In this document: positions 23,759 through 35,531 of the stretch, one piece after another
Position numbering within the stretch: the first letter of the stretch is position 1
How the letters are laid out: each line of letters begins with the position of its first letter
NCBI GenBank assembly: GCA_958510825.1
Contig: OY294049.1
Span: forward strand, 4,216,001 to 4,280,000
Reading direction: 5' to 3'
Length of the DNA: 64,000 bases
From: Brachypterus glaber
Taxonomy: Eukaryota > Arthropoda > Insecta > Coleoptera > Kateretidae
Translations under genes and position numbers: made by a program
The notes under the pieces: generated by a model
Database searches by the model: none
What the model was told of the DNA's origin: nothing
Seen by the model: only the letters and a program-made list of their open reading frames with translations

Positions 23759-26100
23759 TACAGGGTTATTCACGAAAATGTCCTATTAGAAGGTTATGAA
23801 GAACAAATGATTTTGATGATATTTGGTACTTTGCCGTTTTTGCATATGACCAACCGATTACACTAGGCAACGAATCGCAACTTTTTTTTTGCCCCGATCG
23901 GAAAGTAAATTTTTATTACTAATTCGAGGGCGTAGAATCCGAATCTGACATTGGAAAAATTCCAGCACCTAAAATTTTTGAGATACAGGGTGATCCATAA
24001 CTGGCATGCCAAAATTTAAGAGGTGATTCTAGATCCAAAAATATAAAAAAAGTTCCTATAAAGGTTGGTCCGGAAATAAGCCCTAAGGGATATAGGGCCC
24101 TTTAAAATTGTAATAAAAATAAGGTTTTTAATTAATAACTCGGGTACCGTTTAAGCTAGAGCGGCGAGCTTTTGCATGTATACTAGTATTAATAAGGGCA
24201 ATAAGTTTATGTTAATTTATTTTTTTAATTTATCCAGAGGCGTGCCCAGACGGACAAAATATATGAGGCTTAAAACATTTTTGCCCCAAACTTTTCTATG
24301 TGTATGTTTTTTGGATTTGTTGTAAAAAATATAGATTTCTAGAATAAAAATACATATAAAATATCATATAGTGTAACACTGTAGGAGCAACCGTTATCAA
24401 AAAAAAATGCAATTAAGAGGAAGTAACATTTTGTGCCACCAAAAACGTTACTTTTTAAAAGGCTATTACTCCTTTAATATTAAATTTAGGTATTTTGGTG
24501 TATAATACTTTTTTGCTCAGTTTTAAATGAAGAATCACCCTGCAGCATTAAAATTTTATTGGTACTTTTTTTTTATCCCCATTCAATACGTCATCTTCGA
24601 AGGGCCGTAGCTCCCTTAGGGCTCATTTCCGGACCAACCTTTATAGAAACTTTTTTTCATATTTTTGGATGTAGAATCACCTCTTAAATTTCGGTACGCG
24701 AGTTCTGGAACAGGCTGTATAAGTCCAGAAAATAATGAAGTTTTTTTTTCAAAATCTTAAAAAAAAGAGTAGGATTTTGAAAATTTTAGGGTATATTAAA
24801 AAAAATAGGAGAAATTGAAAAATCTATATTTCAGGGTCCTACTGTCATAGTAAGTACGCGAAAAAATTAAAAAGATTAAAATGAAAGTGCACTTAATTGT
24901 TCATTTTGCTCAATTGCTCATTTGTGGCAAAACCTATCAAATTTGTATAAATTTTTTATAAAACTTAATTTGTAGATTATAAAGTTCTCTACAAAAATAT
25001 TCATACAAATATTTTTTTATTTTGCTTGTTCGTAAAAAGTAAATAAATGAAAAATAAATAAAATTAAAGCACATAGTGTAAACTTTTCTCCCGAGACCAA
25101 ATATATATTTCTAATCAATTTAAAGGAGCAGAATCCAAATTTCACCTTAACAAAAATCAGCATGTCTTATTTTTTAAATTTTAGTACAGGCAATTATGCC
25201 AATTTAAAAAAAAATATCAAAAAAAATATTGAGCATTTTTTCTAGTTTTTTTTTTAATTTAATTACATAAGAACCGTATTACGTAACATATTTTTAGTTC
25301 ATTTTTAAACCCCTAGTGATGACTTTTGACGATTTTTAGCATGGGTACGTGGCGATAAGCTTATCCCCTTATGCACCCCTCTCCTTACCCTCCACCTCTA
25401 CTTAGTTTTGTTACAGGATCCATTTTTTTTAATATATTTTTTTTTTCATAATATCTCTATTTATTCTACCTATAAATTTAAAGTTTCCATATTCTAAGTT
25501 GGGTACTTTTTAACTAATATTGAGTCGCCGAATCCAAATTTGCCCTCAAAATATTTTTATCTCTCATGATTTTAGAAAAAAAGGGGGTAAAACAATGATT
25601 TTTTACCACTTTTATCTCATTTTTCTCAGAAACCTTAGGTAAAAGAAATATTCTGAGGCCAGATTCGGCCTCAGCGACCCAAAATTAGTTAAAAAACATA
25701 TGACTCCAATCAGGGCAAAAAACCGTGTTGCCTAGTGTTATTTTTATGTATGTCCCGGAACTAATACTTAACTTTTTTTTAATGGAAAACCCTGTATATT
25801 TTTAAGTTTTAAAATCTGCACTAAATTTATTATATAATAATAATAATATATGTTACAGTGATTTTTGAGTTTCCAGAAAAAATATCAAAATTAGGCCCCC
25901 GCAAAAAATCAATAACTCCTTGATCTTTTACATTGAAGAAAAATAGACTGGGGTTAGCTGATCAAAAAACTGACTTAACCTAAACCAAAAAATAACCCAA
26001 ATTTTATACAGGGAAAACCCCTAACCACAAAATATCAGATTTTTAAAGTAAATGGTTTTCCACAAACGTCTAATAGACCATTTCCGTGAATAACTCTGTA
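23759..26100. mobile_element. 2.3-kb TA-flanked element with no transposase
   Basis: Ends TACAGGGTTATTCACGAAAA and CCATTTCCGTGAATAACTCTGTA, with TA at both borders, fit a mariner/Tc1-type non-autonomous element. The interior has no long ORF. Paired GATTCGGCC-type and ACTTTCCGATCGG/CAGGGCAAAAAACCG segments suggest that it is itself a mosaic. It contains a second element (23985-24719), and its right part is duplicated at 26101-26541. Confidence 0.65.
23985..24719. mobile_element. Nested inverted-repeat element (TACAGGGTGATCCATAACT)
   Basis: The left end TACAGGGTGATCCATAACTG pairs inversely with AGTTCTGGAACAGGCTGTA. Pairing continues through TTTAAGAGGTGATTCTA, AAAGTTCCTATAAAGGTTGG and GGAAATAAGCCCTAAGGGA (arms about 115 bp). 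A fragment of the same family is at 28614-28760. Confidence 0.7.
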
Positions 26101-26541
26101 TATAATTATAATTAATAAAAGCAGTAACAAATTAAAGCACACAGTGTAAACTTTTCTCCCGAGACCAAATATATATTTCTAATCAATTTAAAGGAGCAGA
26201 ATCCGAATTTCACCTTAAAAAAAATCAGCATGTCTTATTTTTTAAATTTTAGTACAGGCAATTATGCCAATTTAAAAATAATTTATAAAAAAAATATTGA
26301 GTATTTTTTCTCGTTTTTTTGATTTAACTCCTTGATCTTTTACATTGAAGAAAAATAGACTGGGGTTAGCTGAACAAAAAACTGACTTAATCTAAACCAA
26401 AAAATAACCCAAATTTTATACAGGAAAAACCATTAACCACAAAATATCAGATTTTTAAAGTAAATAGTTTTCCACAAACGTCTAATAGACCATTTCCGTG
26501 AATAACCCTGTATATAATTATAATTAATAAAAGCAGTAACA
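26101..26541. repeat. Partial tandem duplication of the 23759 element and its flank
   Basis: 26129-26512 repeats 25072-25259 joined directly to 25912-26100, so one copy lacks the ~650 bp between. The flank ATAATTATAATTAATAAAAG occurs after both right ends (26101 and 26513), so host DNA was duplicated together with the element end. Confidence 0.75.
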
Positions 26542-26544
26542 CAG

Positions 26545-27495
26545 TGCCTTCGAGATATAATTTATATGACTACAGTACACTGATTAGTAATGTTTTCTTT
26601 ATTTTTGATTTTTTTGTAAGCATGGAGATTTATTACCTCTAAAACTATTAGAAGAAATTAGCAAACAACGCTATAAATTAAACAATAATAATGAGGAAAT
26701 ATTGCCTAAATCTAAAATAATTAAAAAAATGTTTTTTTTATTACATTAAATATGGCAGATTTAAAGTAGAAGTGCGTGTCAAAAGTCCGCCCCAACTCCT
26801 CAAAACATTTTAAGTTTTAAACACGTAAATAAAATAACCCAAATATTTTTTTTGGTATAAATTTGACATGTTTTTAACAATAGAGACAGGGAGGAATTTT
26901 TTTAAATTTAAAGGGTGTAGTGTGATACATTATTTTTAAGCTCGCAAATTTCTTTAATCGACTATTGTATGTATTTTCTTCAACATTTTTTGAGTTGGTT
27001 AAAAAAGTGTTGAAAATGGAAATAATCGTAAAAATTTCTAAAAATATCAAACAATTTTTGTTTAATGATTGATTCCATGATACAAAAACATAAATTATAC
27101 TTAATTATATTATATTTATACTAAATTAATTTTAAATTATATAAATAAATATTTAATAAAAAAGTGTAAAAAATCGATTTTTTAGCAAAACTTATTCTTC
27201 GAAAAACTCTCCAAAATCAATAATGGGGGTAATTACCCCCCCCCCCCCCAGGATAAAATACTTTTAAAATTTGTAGAAATTTTTTTTGGAATACGCATAT
27301 TCGTGATATAAATAAAGGAAGGTCGAAGCCCCCTAACCAGAAAAAGTAGTAGGGGGCGCCAAAATTAACTTTTTTTAAGGTATATATTGCGTGTTCAAGT
27401 GGACCTTTAAATTCGCAAAAATAGGTTTCTTGATTTTTAGTGAAATTTAGAATAATAAAACTCTTTAAAAATTAAAATATGCCACCAAGTTTGTA
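26545..27495. other. Gene-free stretch
   Basis: A degenerate GTGTCAAAAGTCCGCCCC end (26779) of the GTGCGGTC foldback family and a poly-C run at 27236-27250. I see no gene. Confidence 0.45.
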
Positions 27496-27499
27496 AAAA

Positions 27500-27775
27500 A
27501 ATACACCTGCGGCGCTAGAGCTTTCTTGCATTTTCTGAAACGTTAAGTAATGAAACTGTTTAAGAATTTAAAAAAATTGCCTGTGGCACTAGAGTTTTCT
27601 TACGTTTTTGTAGAACTTGAGTGAAATTCGTAAAAAATTTCGCCTGCGGCGCTACAATTTCTTGTATGTTTGTGAAATTTTAAACTAAATTAATTTAAAA
27701 TGGTTTAAAATAATTTAATAATTAAATCGAATTTGTACAAATCTTTGCCTGCGGCGCTAGGGCTTTCTTACGTTT
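27500..27775 (+). repeat. Tandem repeat with CTGCGGCGCTAG core
   Basis: Four imperfect units, each with GCCTGCGGCGCTAG(A/G)GCTTTC then TTACGTTT, at about 27508, 27587, 27642 and 27748. Single relatives (CTTGCGGCGTTGA, CATGCGGCGCTAGC) occur at 20140 and 20255. Confidence 0.65.
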
Positions 27776-28613
27776 CTTAATTTAAGAATATCAAATTTCA
27801 GTTTTTGGATTATATAACATGATGTTTATGAAGTAAATTATTAAAAGGAAATTGTATACACATTATATGATTTTCAATGGATAGGATCCTCTGCCGGGCT
27901 TCTTAAGACCATGGATACGGATTACAGGGATAGATTTTTTCTATCAGTTTAATCTGCAATTTTGTATTTAGAGTCTACCTATCTGTTTCAATCTGTGATT
28001 GTTTCAATTACTGATTGATTTTGAATCCGAAATTTTTTATAGGGTAATGACGTTTTTAGTGGTTTTATTTAGAAAAAGGATATTATTTAAATATTAAATT
28101 AAAGTACCAGTAACACCCATGCGATATTAGATATAACACCGCAGGGAAGTTATTTTAGGGATGTCATTGTGTGAGGTTATTAGGGGCGGACTAAGGACAT
28201 TCCCACCATGTATCATTCTTGTTATTTGTGACCACAATCTTTAAATTTATGTCACATATTAATAACATCACATTTTACATATTAATATTAATTAACGTGG
28301 CTTTAACTAGAATTTCATGTTATTTTGCTACCTGGGGTATGTACATGATCATAATATTTTATATACATATAATAAATACCTACAGTTGGACTTTGGATGG
28401 TCAAATTTACCTCGTCTTACCTTAGAATGATAGTCTTGCTACGGAAATTATTACTACATATGATTAAACTGCATATATGGGAACTAAAGTAATCAAAGAA
28501 TTTTTATATTTGTTAGATGACAACTTCTAGGTGAATTTAAAACACGCATGCATGAAAATATTTGTTTTAGAATTATACTTGTGGATATTATAGTATATTA
28601 TACACATATTATA

Positions 28614-28760
28614 TACAGGGTATCCCACTATGGAAAAAGATTCAGTCTTTTGGAATTAAATAAAGGCGATGATTCTACATCACAAAACATGAAAAACCAA
28701 CAAAGGAACGGATGGCCGGATATAAGCCATAAAAAAAGCACCAATAAAATTTTAACGCTG
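28614..28760. mobile_element. Fragment of the TACAGGGT family
   Basis: TACAGGGTATCCCACTATGG at the left. CACCAATAAAATTTTAACGC near 28740 matches the inverse of 24520-24570. There is no complete partner end. Confidence 0.45.
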
Positions 28761-28789
28761 CAAGGCGAATCTTCATTTAAAACTAAACA

Positions 28790-29395
28790 AAAAAGTATTC
28801 TTCACAGAGTCGATCGGACTATTTGTTCTTGAGTTACCGTGTCCACAAAAATCGTGACATAGAAAGGACGGACCTACGAACATTTTCAAACCCGGGGAAA
28901 AAATTTATGTATGATCATACATAATTATGCATAATTATGTCTAATTTTAAGCAAAATTATGCTTAATTATGCATAATTATGTATGTGTATATGGGTAATT
29001 ATGTTTGATCATGCAGAAAATTTTAAATTTTGGCGAAGCCGCACCATATCTGGCCATACATGACAAAAATTTTGTATATGTATGAATAATTATGCATTTT
29101 TATATATAATTATACCTAAAATGAAGTATAATTATGCATAATTTTACCTAAAATTATGCATAATCATGCATAATTATGTATGATTATACCGGGTCAAATT
29201 CAGACATGATGATACAAAATTTTGTATAATTATGCATAATCATGCAAAAACTTTTTTCCCCTGGAAGTTTCTTATTTTTTTATGAAACACATTTGTATCC
29301 AAGAATTTTTTGTCTAGGACGTTTTTTGGCGAGTTTGGGAAATTCGAAACTACCGCATATCTAATACTATTCTAGCGCTTGCGCTGTGAATAGTA
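28790..29395 (+). repeat. Family X right part with ATGCATAATT tandem block
   Basis: CGATCGGACTATTTGTTCTT, GAGTTACCGTGTCCACAAAA, TTTTTTGTCTAGGACG and TACTATTCTAGCGCTTGCGC appear in the same order as at 49990-50263. Inserted between them (28905-29250) is a degenerate run of TATGCATAATTATG units not present in the other copies. Confidence 0.6.
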
Positions 29396-29450
29396 TATTA
29401 AGCACTCTCGTGCACTAAAAACTAGTTTCGCGTACTCGATGCGTAAAATA

Positions 29451-30473
29451 CAGTGATCGGAGTTTGGATTTTTTAACAGGTTCGTCTTAAGGAAAAAAAA
29501 GAATAATTTCATAAAAAATTAAAAGTAACAAAAATATATTATTATTGTTATGTAATTCTTATTTTGTTTTATTTTAATTTCATTTAATTTTGCTCTTTTG
29601 TATGTTTGCATTATTTTAAATATTCCCGTGAAATCAAACTAAGTTAAATACATACAGTCAAATAAAATAAAAAGTAAAACAAAAAACAGTCTACACATAA
29701 ATATGCTTTTTCCTTTTTTTTAAGATAAGCGAACAAATTCCATTATTCTGTGTTGTTCCTAGGTTGTTAAATATAAAATATAAATTAATTCACTTATCAA
29801 AATGTAGTAAATTTGTTTTTAACTAAAGCAACTGTTTGTTTTTTCAATATTACTTTCATGCGTTAGTATATAAAAAATAAATTGCTTTTTAACGTTTTAT
29901 ACAGAAACAAGAATCCGTAAGAAAAATATGTCTGTTTACCTCTCTGAATGGGAAATTTGTGACTACAATAACTCAAGAGCGCTAAGGACTTTTTGGACCA
30001 TAGGTTCCTTATCCAAAGTTTTAGATTAAGATTGTTTTTGATAAAAAGCGGGGTAAAATAATTTGTTTTTCAATTTTCTTTTTCGTTTTTTGATTAAATA
30101 AATGCTTTAAACAAACATCTGAAAAAGCAATATTTTTGTTATAATGGACCTATAAAACATGTAGTGACTAATACCTAAAGCGCCACCCGCATAACTAGCG
30201 TAAAACATTACAATGCCGTAATTGGCTTGATGTGCCATAGTGTGTCTTGTACGCATAGCTTTTAACGTTAGAGTCTGTGGATGGCGACTTACTTACTATG
30301 CTGCAGATACGAATTAGACCGAAATTTCGCGAATCGCACCCGACTTGATATAATCTACGCCTTTTGCCACGCTCGAACGCTCTTTTGCAAATTCTTTTCT
30401 CGGCAGCAGTTTCTTTTCTAACACCAGGTTTCCTTAATGCGGACCTATTAAAAAATCCAAAGTCCGATCACTG
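29451..30473. mobile_element. hAT-like non-autonomous element, 1.0 kb
   Basis: Terminal repeats CAGTGATCGGAGTTTGGATT (left) and AATCCAAAGTCCGATCACTG (right), about 35 bp. The CAGTG start is typical of hAT. Flanks are GTAAAATA (29443-29450) and GTAATATA (30474-30481), an 8-bp duplication with one difference. There is no transposase frame. It sits inside a family X right end (TGAATAGTATATT just upstream). Confidence 0.8.
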
Positions 30474-30838
30474 GTAATATACCATTGCTAGTGCTTTGAC
30501 AGAATGCATTTATGGGACTCCCCGTACGGCCGTATGTTGCTTAAAGTAAATATTACAGGTTCTAATTTTGTATGCAGTCGGTTAACATAAACCTGTACAA
30601 ATTAGGAAGTAGGAATAACTGTATACTAAATATATGCATTATTATTAACAGAAATGGGCAGTTTACAAATTAAGACTTGAAACCTTGAACTAATGATGAG
30701 AGAAATGTTTGTTTGTGAGCAAATTTAACACAAGATTATCAAGTCGAATAGTTATACCGAGATTTTCACATTTTATTTAAGTCTTCGGCGAAATTTTTCG
30801 TATTCACTCAGTATTTTTTTAGGTTTGGACTTTTAATA

Positions 30839-31193
30839 TACCGTGCGGTCCAAAAGTCACCACCCTTTCTTAACTTTTATACGAGTTGAGATATTGAAGA
30901 AGAAGAAAATCGCCTCTTTTAAGGGAAAAAAAATAACAAAAATTAAAAAATAAAATAAATTATATGGTCAAAAAGAGAATCTAATAATATTTAAAATCAT
31001 GTATGTATCACACGACTCCACTTTCTACTAAACAAATGTTACCCCTTGCCCCCTGCCTTCACTGTGTCTCCTTAAAATATTAAATATAGACAAACAAGTA
31101 ATCATGTTAATGTTATTTATGTTTTCCAAATTTCAAGTTGATGTCTTAAGCAGTTTAAAAGTTAAGGGGTGCAGAATTTTGACACACACTGTA
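30839..31193. mobile_element. GTGCGGTC-family foldback with TA flanks
   Basis: TACCGTGCGGTCCAAAAGTC at the left and GACACACACTGTA at the right. The arms carry CTTAACTTTTATACGAGTTG and TTTAAAAGTTAAGGGGTG. The TA borders tie the family to mariner/Tc1-type insertion. Confidence 0.7.
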
Positions 31194-32190
31194 TATTAGG
31201 TTGTTTTTCTTCTTTAATATGTACGGTAATACAAAAGTAGTATAATAGTCAGATAAGGAAGTTTTAATAAAATTTAAATAAATCACTGTTTATTGTTATA
31301 CTAAATCCTCTTAAAACGAACACGATTCTGCCTTTATTTTGAATAAATGGACCATTTAGACATCCATAAATTAGAGTCTAATTATAATTATTAAACTCAT
31401 TCAAGAGGTATTTTACTTTTTTTAATAATAGCACTGTGCGACAAAAAATTTAGGCATGAGATCTGTCAACGTCTTTAATTTAGGACCACTATACTGCCAT
31501 CATAGCTTAAAATAAAATAGTCTTTATCATAAGAGGCCCTGAAAATCGAAATTAAACAACATGGTGGATGAATAAATCGAAGTAAAAAAAGAAAGGTTAA
31601 GAATGTGTCGATATATTTGACATGCATACATTTCATAATATGGAACAAACTAAAGTTATAATTTATAAATAAACTTAATTTCACAAGAAAACATATTAAC
31701 AATGCATATTCTAACCATAAAGATGATTTAATAACTTTGGTACCTTAAATGTTTTAATGTTTTTAATGTTTCATATTCATCTCTTCGCATTTTTAAACAT
31801 TCCACCTTTTCTAAATGCGTTCTCTTTTATTTACTTTTCGCTTTCTTCCAGTTTATTTTTTGTTACTTTTGAGTACTCCAGTTTCATCGAGTAAAAGTCT
31901 TTAAAGTTATGAAAATCACATTAATGTATAATGCATTATTAATAAAACAGAAATAGTGTCTTTAAACAGGTAAGGGTCTTGCCGTGATTTTTTTAGGTGG
32001 GGCGAGTTCACAATCGTAGGTGGTCAGATGATGGTAAATTGTAAGAAAAACAGCCCTTTATACGCCCCCCAGATGATGAGTGAAGCTAAAATTATTAGTA
32101 TGGCTGTAAAGACTACGTACGTGGTTACTACTGCTACTACTTCTACTAGGTACTACTTCTATGAAAGTAGGTACAAGCTTTGGGTACCAT
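31194..32190. other. Gene-free stretch
   Basis: A/T-rich, no supported gene. A CTACT-rich patch lies at 32125-32160. Confidence 0.45.
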
Positions 32191-32555
32191 CAAGGCCGTG
32201 GCTATCCCCCCATACCCACGCCGGGGGGTTTGCTTCCCCCCATCTTTCTTGAAATTCGAAAAAATTGCATATTTCATGGGTTAAAAATATAAAAGTATAA
32301 AATATAAAAGTATAAAAGTTGAATTTCATCAACTCTTTCGTCGAGGGAATAAAAGTTGTAATTTTAGTAGATCTTGAAATTCAAAAAAATGTAAATTCCA
32401 TGGATTAAAAATATAAAAGTTGCATTTTTAACAGTAGTGAAAACGTTTTTTTTTTACTCATCTACTTTAAGTCCACGGGATAATAGTTGTAATTTTAGAC
32501 TAAACAAGTGTTTTTTCGACCTTCCTCCCACCAAATCTTCTTCGCCACGGCCCTG
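32191..32555. mobile_element. hAT-like MITE with exact 8-bp duplication
   Basis: Ends CAAGGCCGTGGC and GCCACGGCCCTG. Both sides carry GGTACCAT (32183-32190 and 32556-32563), an exact 8-bp target duplication. The body repeats TAAAAATATAAAAGTT and GTTGTAATTTTAG. No transposase. The 51618 element has similar ends. Confidence 0.8.
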
Positions 32556-32760
32556 GGTACCATATTATTTAGCACCAGTCTAATAGGTAATTATATCTAG
32601 TTTTTAGTCATCTACTTTTTGTCGACGGTATAAAAGTTGTAATTTTAGACTAAAAAAGTGTGTTTTCGACCTTCTCCCCCCCCTCCCCCACCAAATCTTT
32701 TTCGCTACGGCCCTGGGTACCATATTAGTTAGCACCAGCCTAATAGGTAGTTATATCAAG
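32461..32760. repeat. 150-bp tandem duplication spanning a hAT-MITE end and its flank
   Basis: 32461-32610 and 32611-32760 are near-identical 150-bp units. Each holds the MITE right end (GCCACGGCCCTG or GCTACGGCCCTG), the GGTACCAT duplication and ~45 bp of host flank (TAGCACCAG(T/C)CTAATAGGTA). The duplication therefore came after insertion. Confidence 0.85.
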
Positions 32761-33321
32761 TTAGACCCAGAGATAAACTTGTAGTCTCTGTTAGACCTAT
32801 TATACTAGCTTTCAGCTGTACCAAATGGTACCTTTTTAAACATTTGTCATTGTATCTAATGGCCGTATTATTACAAAATATGTATGTCGTTTTTCTTGAT
32901 CTTAATTCCTTAGAAAAGATATTAGACGAAACAAATGGCTGGAATAGAATAACCAATAAGGTACCTACATACGTAAAAATACCGTTACACTATACAATAC
33001 TATCTTTCTTGTTATAATGTGTGGGCTTGAATATGTTATATATAAACAGCTCTTCATGGAGATATATTTAGCGCAAAGGTATAAGGAAATAACCTAACTT
33101 ACCAATTTAAGAGTACACAAATAAACGTCTATATTGCTTTCCCATTTTGAGAATTTTCAAAATTTCGGAAAGCCTTGTATTCGTGCAAAAATGTTCAAAT
33201 TTTTTTATGGTAATTTTTGCGTTTTATGACGTTTTATGTCGATAAAAATCAACAACTAACTATTGATCTGGACCAGTGTACTTTTGGACGGCCCATACAA
33301 GGGGTCTTTGGTAAATTACAG

Positions 33322-33488
33322 AATAGTTATTTATGGTGTTTATTTATGGTGCTAGTGGGTAAAGTAAGATATTTTCCACCAGAGAATGTTTGACCCGCGA
33401 CGGCCGTAAGCCGAGTGGGTCAATATTTTTGAGTGGACAATATCTAATTACCCACGTGTGCCATACAAAATTTTATACAATACATTTT
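33322..33488 (+). mobile_element. AATAGTTATTTAT MITE, degenerate copy
   Basis: AATAGTTATTTATGGTGTTT, then GCTAGTGGGTAAAGTAAGAT as in 13951. The right end is lost after CATACAAAATTTTATAC. Confidence 0.6.
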
Positions 33489-33510
33489 TCATAAGAAAAT
33501 GCTATCTCTA

Positions 33511-34034
33511 AAGACCACTTTACACGGAGCAATTTGTGCGCAAGTTTGATGCTATGCAAGTTTGTTGCAAGAATAATTCAATCACTGCGCATGCCTTTAG
33601 GCAAGTTTGAGGCCATTTTCGTGCCATCAAATTATTTAGAACATGTTCTATTTTTAGGCGATTTTCACGCAAGTTTTATGGTTATTTTCGTGGTACCAAC
33701 CTGGAAAAAAGTTACCAAATCGATTTCATTTTACTAATATAGTAGCAACTGCACATGTTAATAATTATTATTATTAATAATGGGTCGGTCTGTCTAACTA
33801 AAAAACTTCCTTAAAAAAGCAAGTGCTAGGTTATGTTTTTGTCGACAAACGCAGAGACACGTCAAAATTGTCTGGTTGCCAGCACTGTATACCTTGCAAT
33901 ATATAGCACCAAACTTGCGTACAACTTGCTCCGTGAAAAGGCAAATCAATGTCCAATTGTCCTCGTGCTATATCTGGCAGCAAACTTGCATAGCATCAAA
34001 CTTGCGTACAAATTGCTCCGTGTAAAGTGGTCTT
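33511..34034. mobile_element. Inverted-repeat element with AAGACCACTTTACACGGAGC ends
   Basis: The left arm AAGACCACTTTACACGGAGC, AATTTGTGCGCAAGTTTGAT and GCTATGCAAGTTTG pairs almost perfectly with the right arm ending GCTCCGTGTAAAGTGGTCTT (about 55 bp). Extra partial copies of the CAAACTTGCGTACAACTTGC segment lie inside the right half. Superfamily not determined. The short frames inside are part of the repeat. Confidence 0.8.
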
Positions 34035-34864
34035 AATAATGCTTTTTTATGTACACTGTGTACAGTACACGCAATGTTTTATTTCATTATGGCCGCTGAA
34101 ACAGTAGGCGGCTACAGTACAAAAAAAATAATTGCAAGTTTGACAGTTTAAAATCAAGATTTATTTTACCACTTGGCTTCGTTTTCAAATTAAAATTAGA
34201 CTTTAAAGCTAAAAATAGTGTTTTTGTCCCTGAGGACATTCTAAAAGAAGCAAAAGTGGCTACTTTAAATACTATACCGCCCAAATCAAAAGAAAAATAC
34301 GAACGCGAGTATAAAATTTTTACATTATCAGAAGTTATAATTGAAGAATTTTTGAATTTTGAGGTTATGATTGCAAGTCAATGGCTTTAAAAATTTCAAC
34401 ATTGTTATTGTTTATTATAACCGTTTGGCTCATAAGATCAATTAAATGGGATCCGAGGATAAACGCACACACCCCAATCCCAAAAATGTAAGTATTTTGT
34501 GAAAAAACTGCCTTTTATAAGATATCTAAAAGAGTGGGGTAAAAATATTACCTCACGTTGCTAGGGGAACGTATTACGTAACTCAAATTTTTATCATTAT
34601 GACATTTTGAATTGCATGGTTTGGGGGAATTTTATCACTTCCGCGGATATTCCTGCTAATAAAATAAGTGTAAGAGGAGCACCGCGAAAAATGTCTTTAT
34701 CTGGCGGACAAGGCTTCCAAAGATGTAACTAAAATAAAAATGGTCACCAGCTCTCAAGCTATAATGGATAAATTATAGTTGTCCTTCCATCTAGGCAAGA
34801 CGATGACGTGATAGTTGCTACCTATAATTTAAAAATATAAAAAGAGCATATTACAAAAAAAAAA

Positions 34865-34956
34865 TCGATTGGTTTTACTTACAAACCTCGATTGGTTTTA
34901 CTTACAAACCTCGATTGGTTTTACTTACAAACCTCGATTGGTTTTACTTACAAACC
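34865..34956 (+). repeat. 23-bp tandem repeat, four exact copies
   Basis: TCGATTGGTTTTACTTACAA plus ACC, repeated four times without change at 34865, 34888, 34911 and 34934. The lack of divergence suggests recent expansion. Confidence 0.95.
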
Positions 34957-35531
34957 GTCGTATTCCATTTTGCCAGCTAGACTGATATGGGAAAATCTAT
35001 AATGAGACGAATCTGCTAAGAAAATAGCTGTGCTAAAATGTACCGCAGTTATCTAGTAGTTGCAAACTTGCATATCTAGTTATATAAATTATATTTACTA
35101 TGTAAGGGATATTTGAGACATTACTCGTTAGGTAAATTTTATGTTTTAACATAAAAGGACATGGCAAAAGTTTTATTAAACTTTTTATATATTTTTTTAA
35201 AAATCAAATGCATTTTTTAACCAAATTTATCAAAAACTGTATACCGTTATAATCTGTACGTTTGAGATTTTGTTTTGGTTTTGCCCACCAAATTCCACAA
35301 TCCCTGATTATAATCAGTTTTGTGCACTGAAGGCATCTTTTACATACTTATATGAACCAACAAGTTAAATTCTGACTTTCTTTTCATGTACCTATGTATG
35401 ACTGCTAGATTTCATATCATTAAATAAAATAATAGCCAGTCATTATTGTAAAATTCAATGCTAACAACCTTAAAAACAAATGGCCCATATGAATTTGAAT
35501 ATGAGATTAAATTCGTTTACAACTTTAAATA
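34957..35531. other. Gene-free stretch
   Basis: I see nothing supportable here. Confidence 0.45.

Noticed and set aside
34865..34956. CRISPR-like array of 23-bp repeats
   Set aside because: Repeats are contiguous with no spacers, a simple minisatellite.
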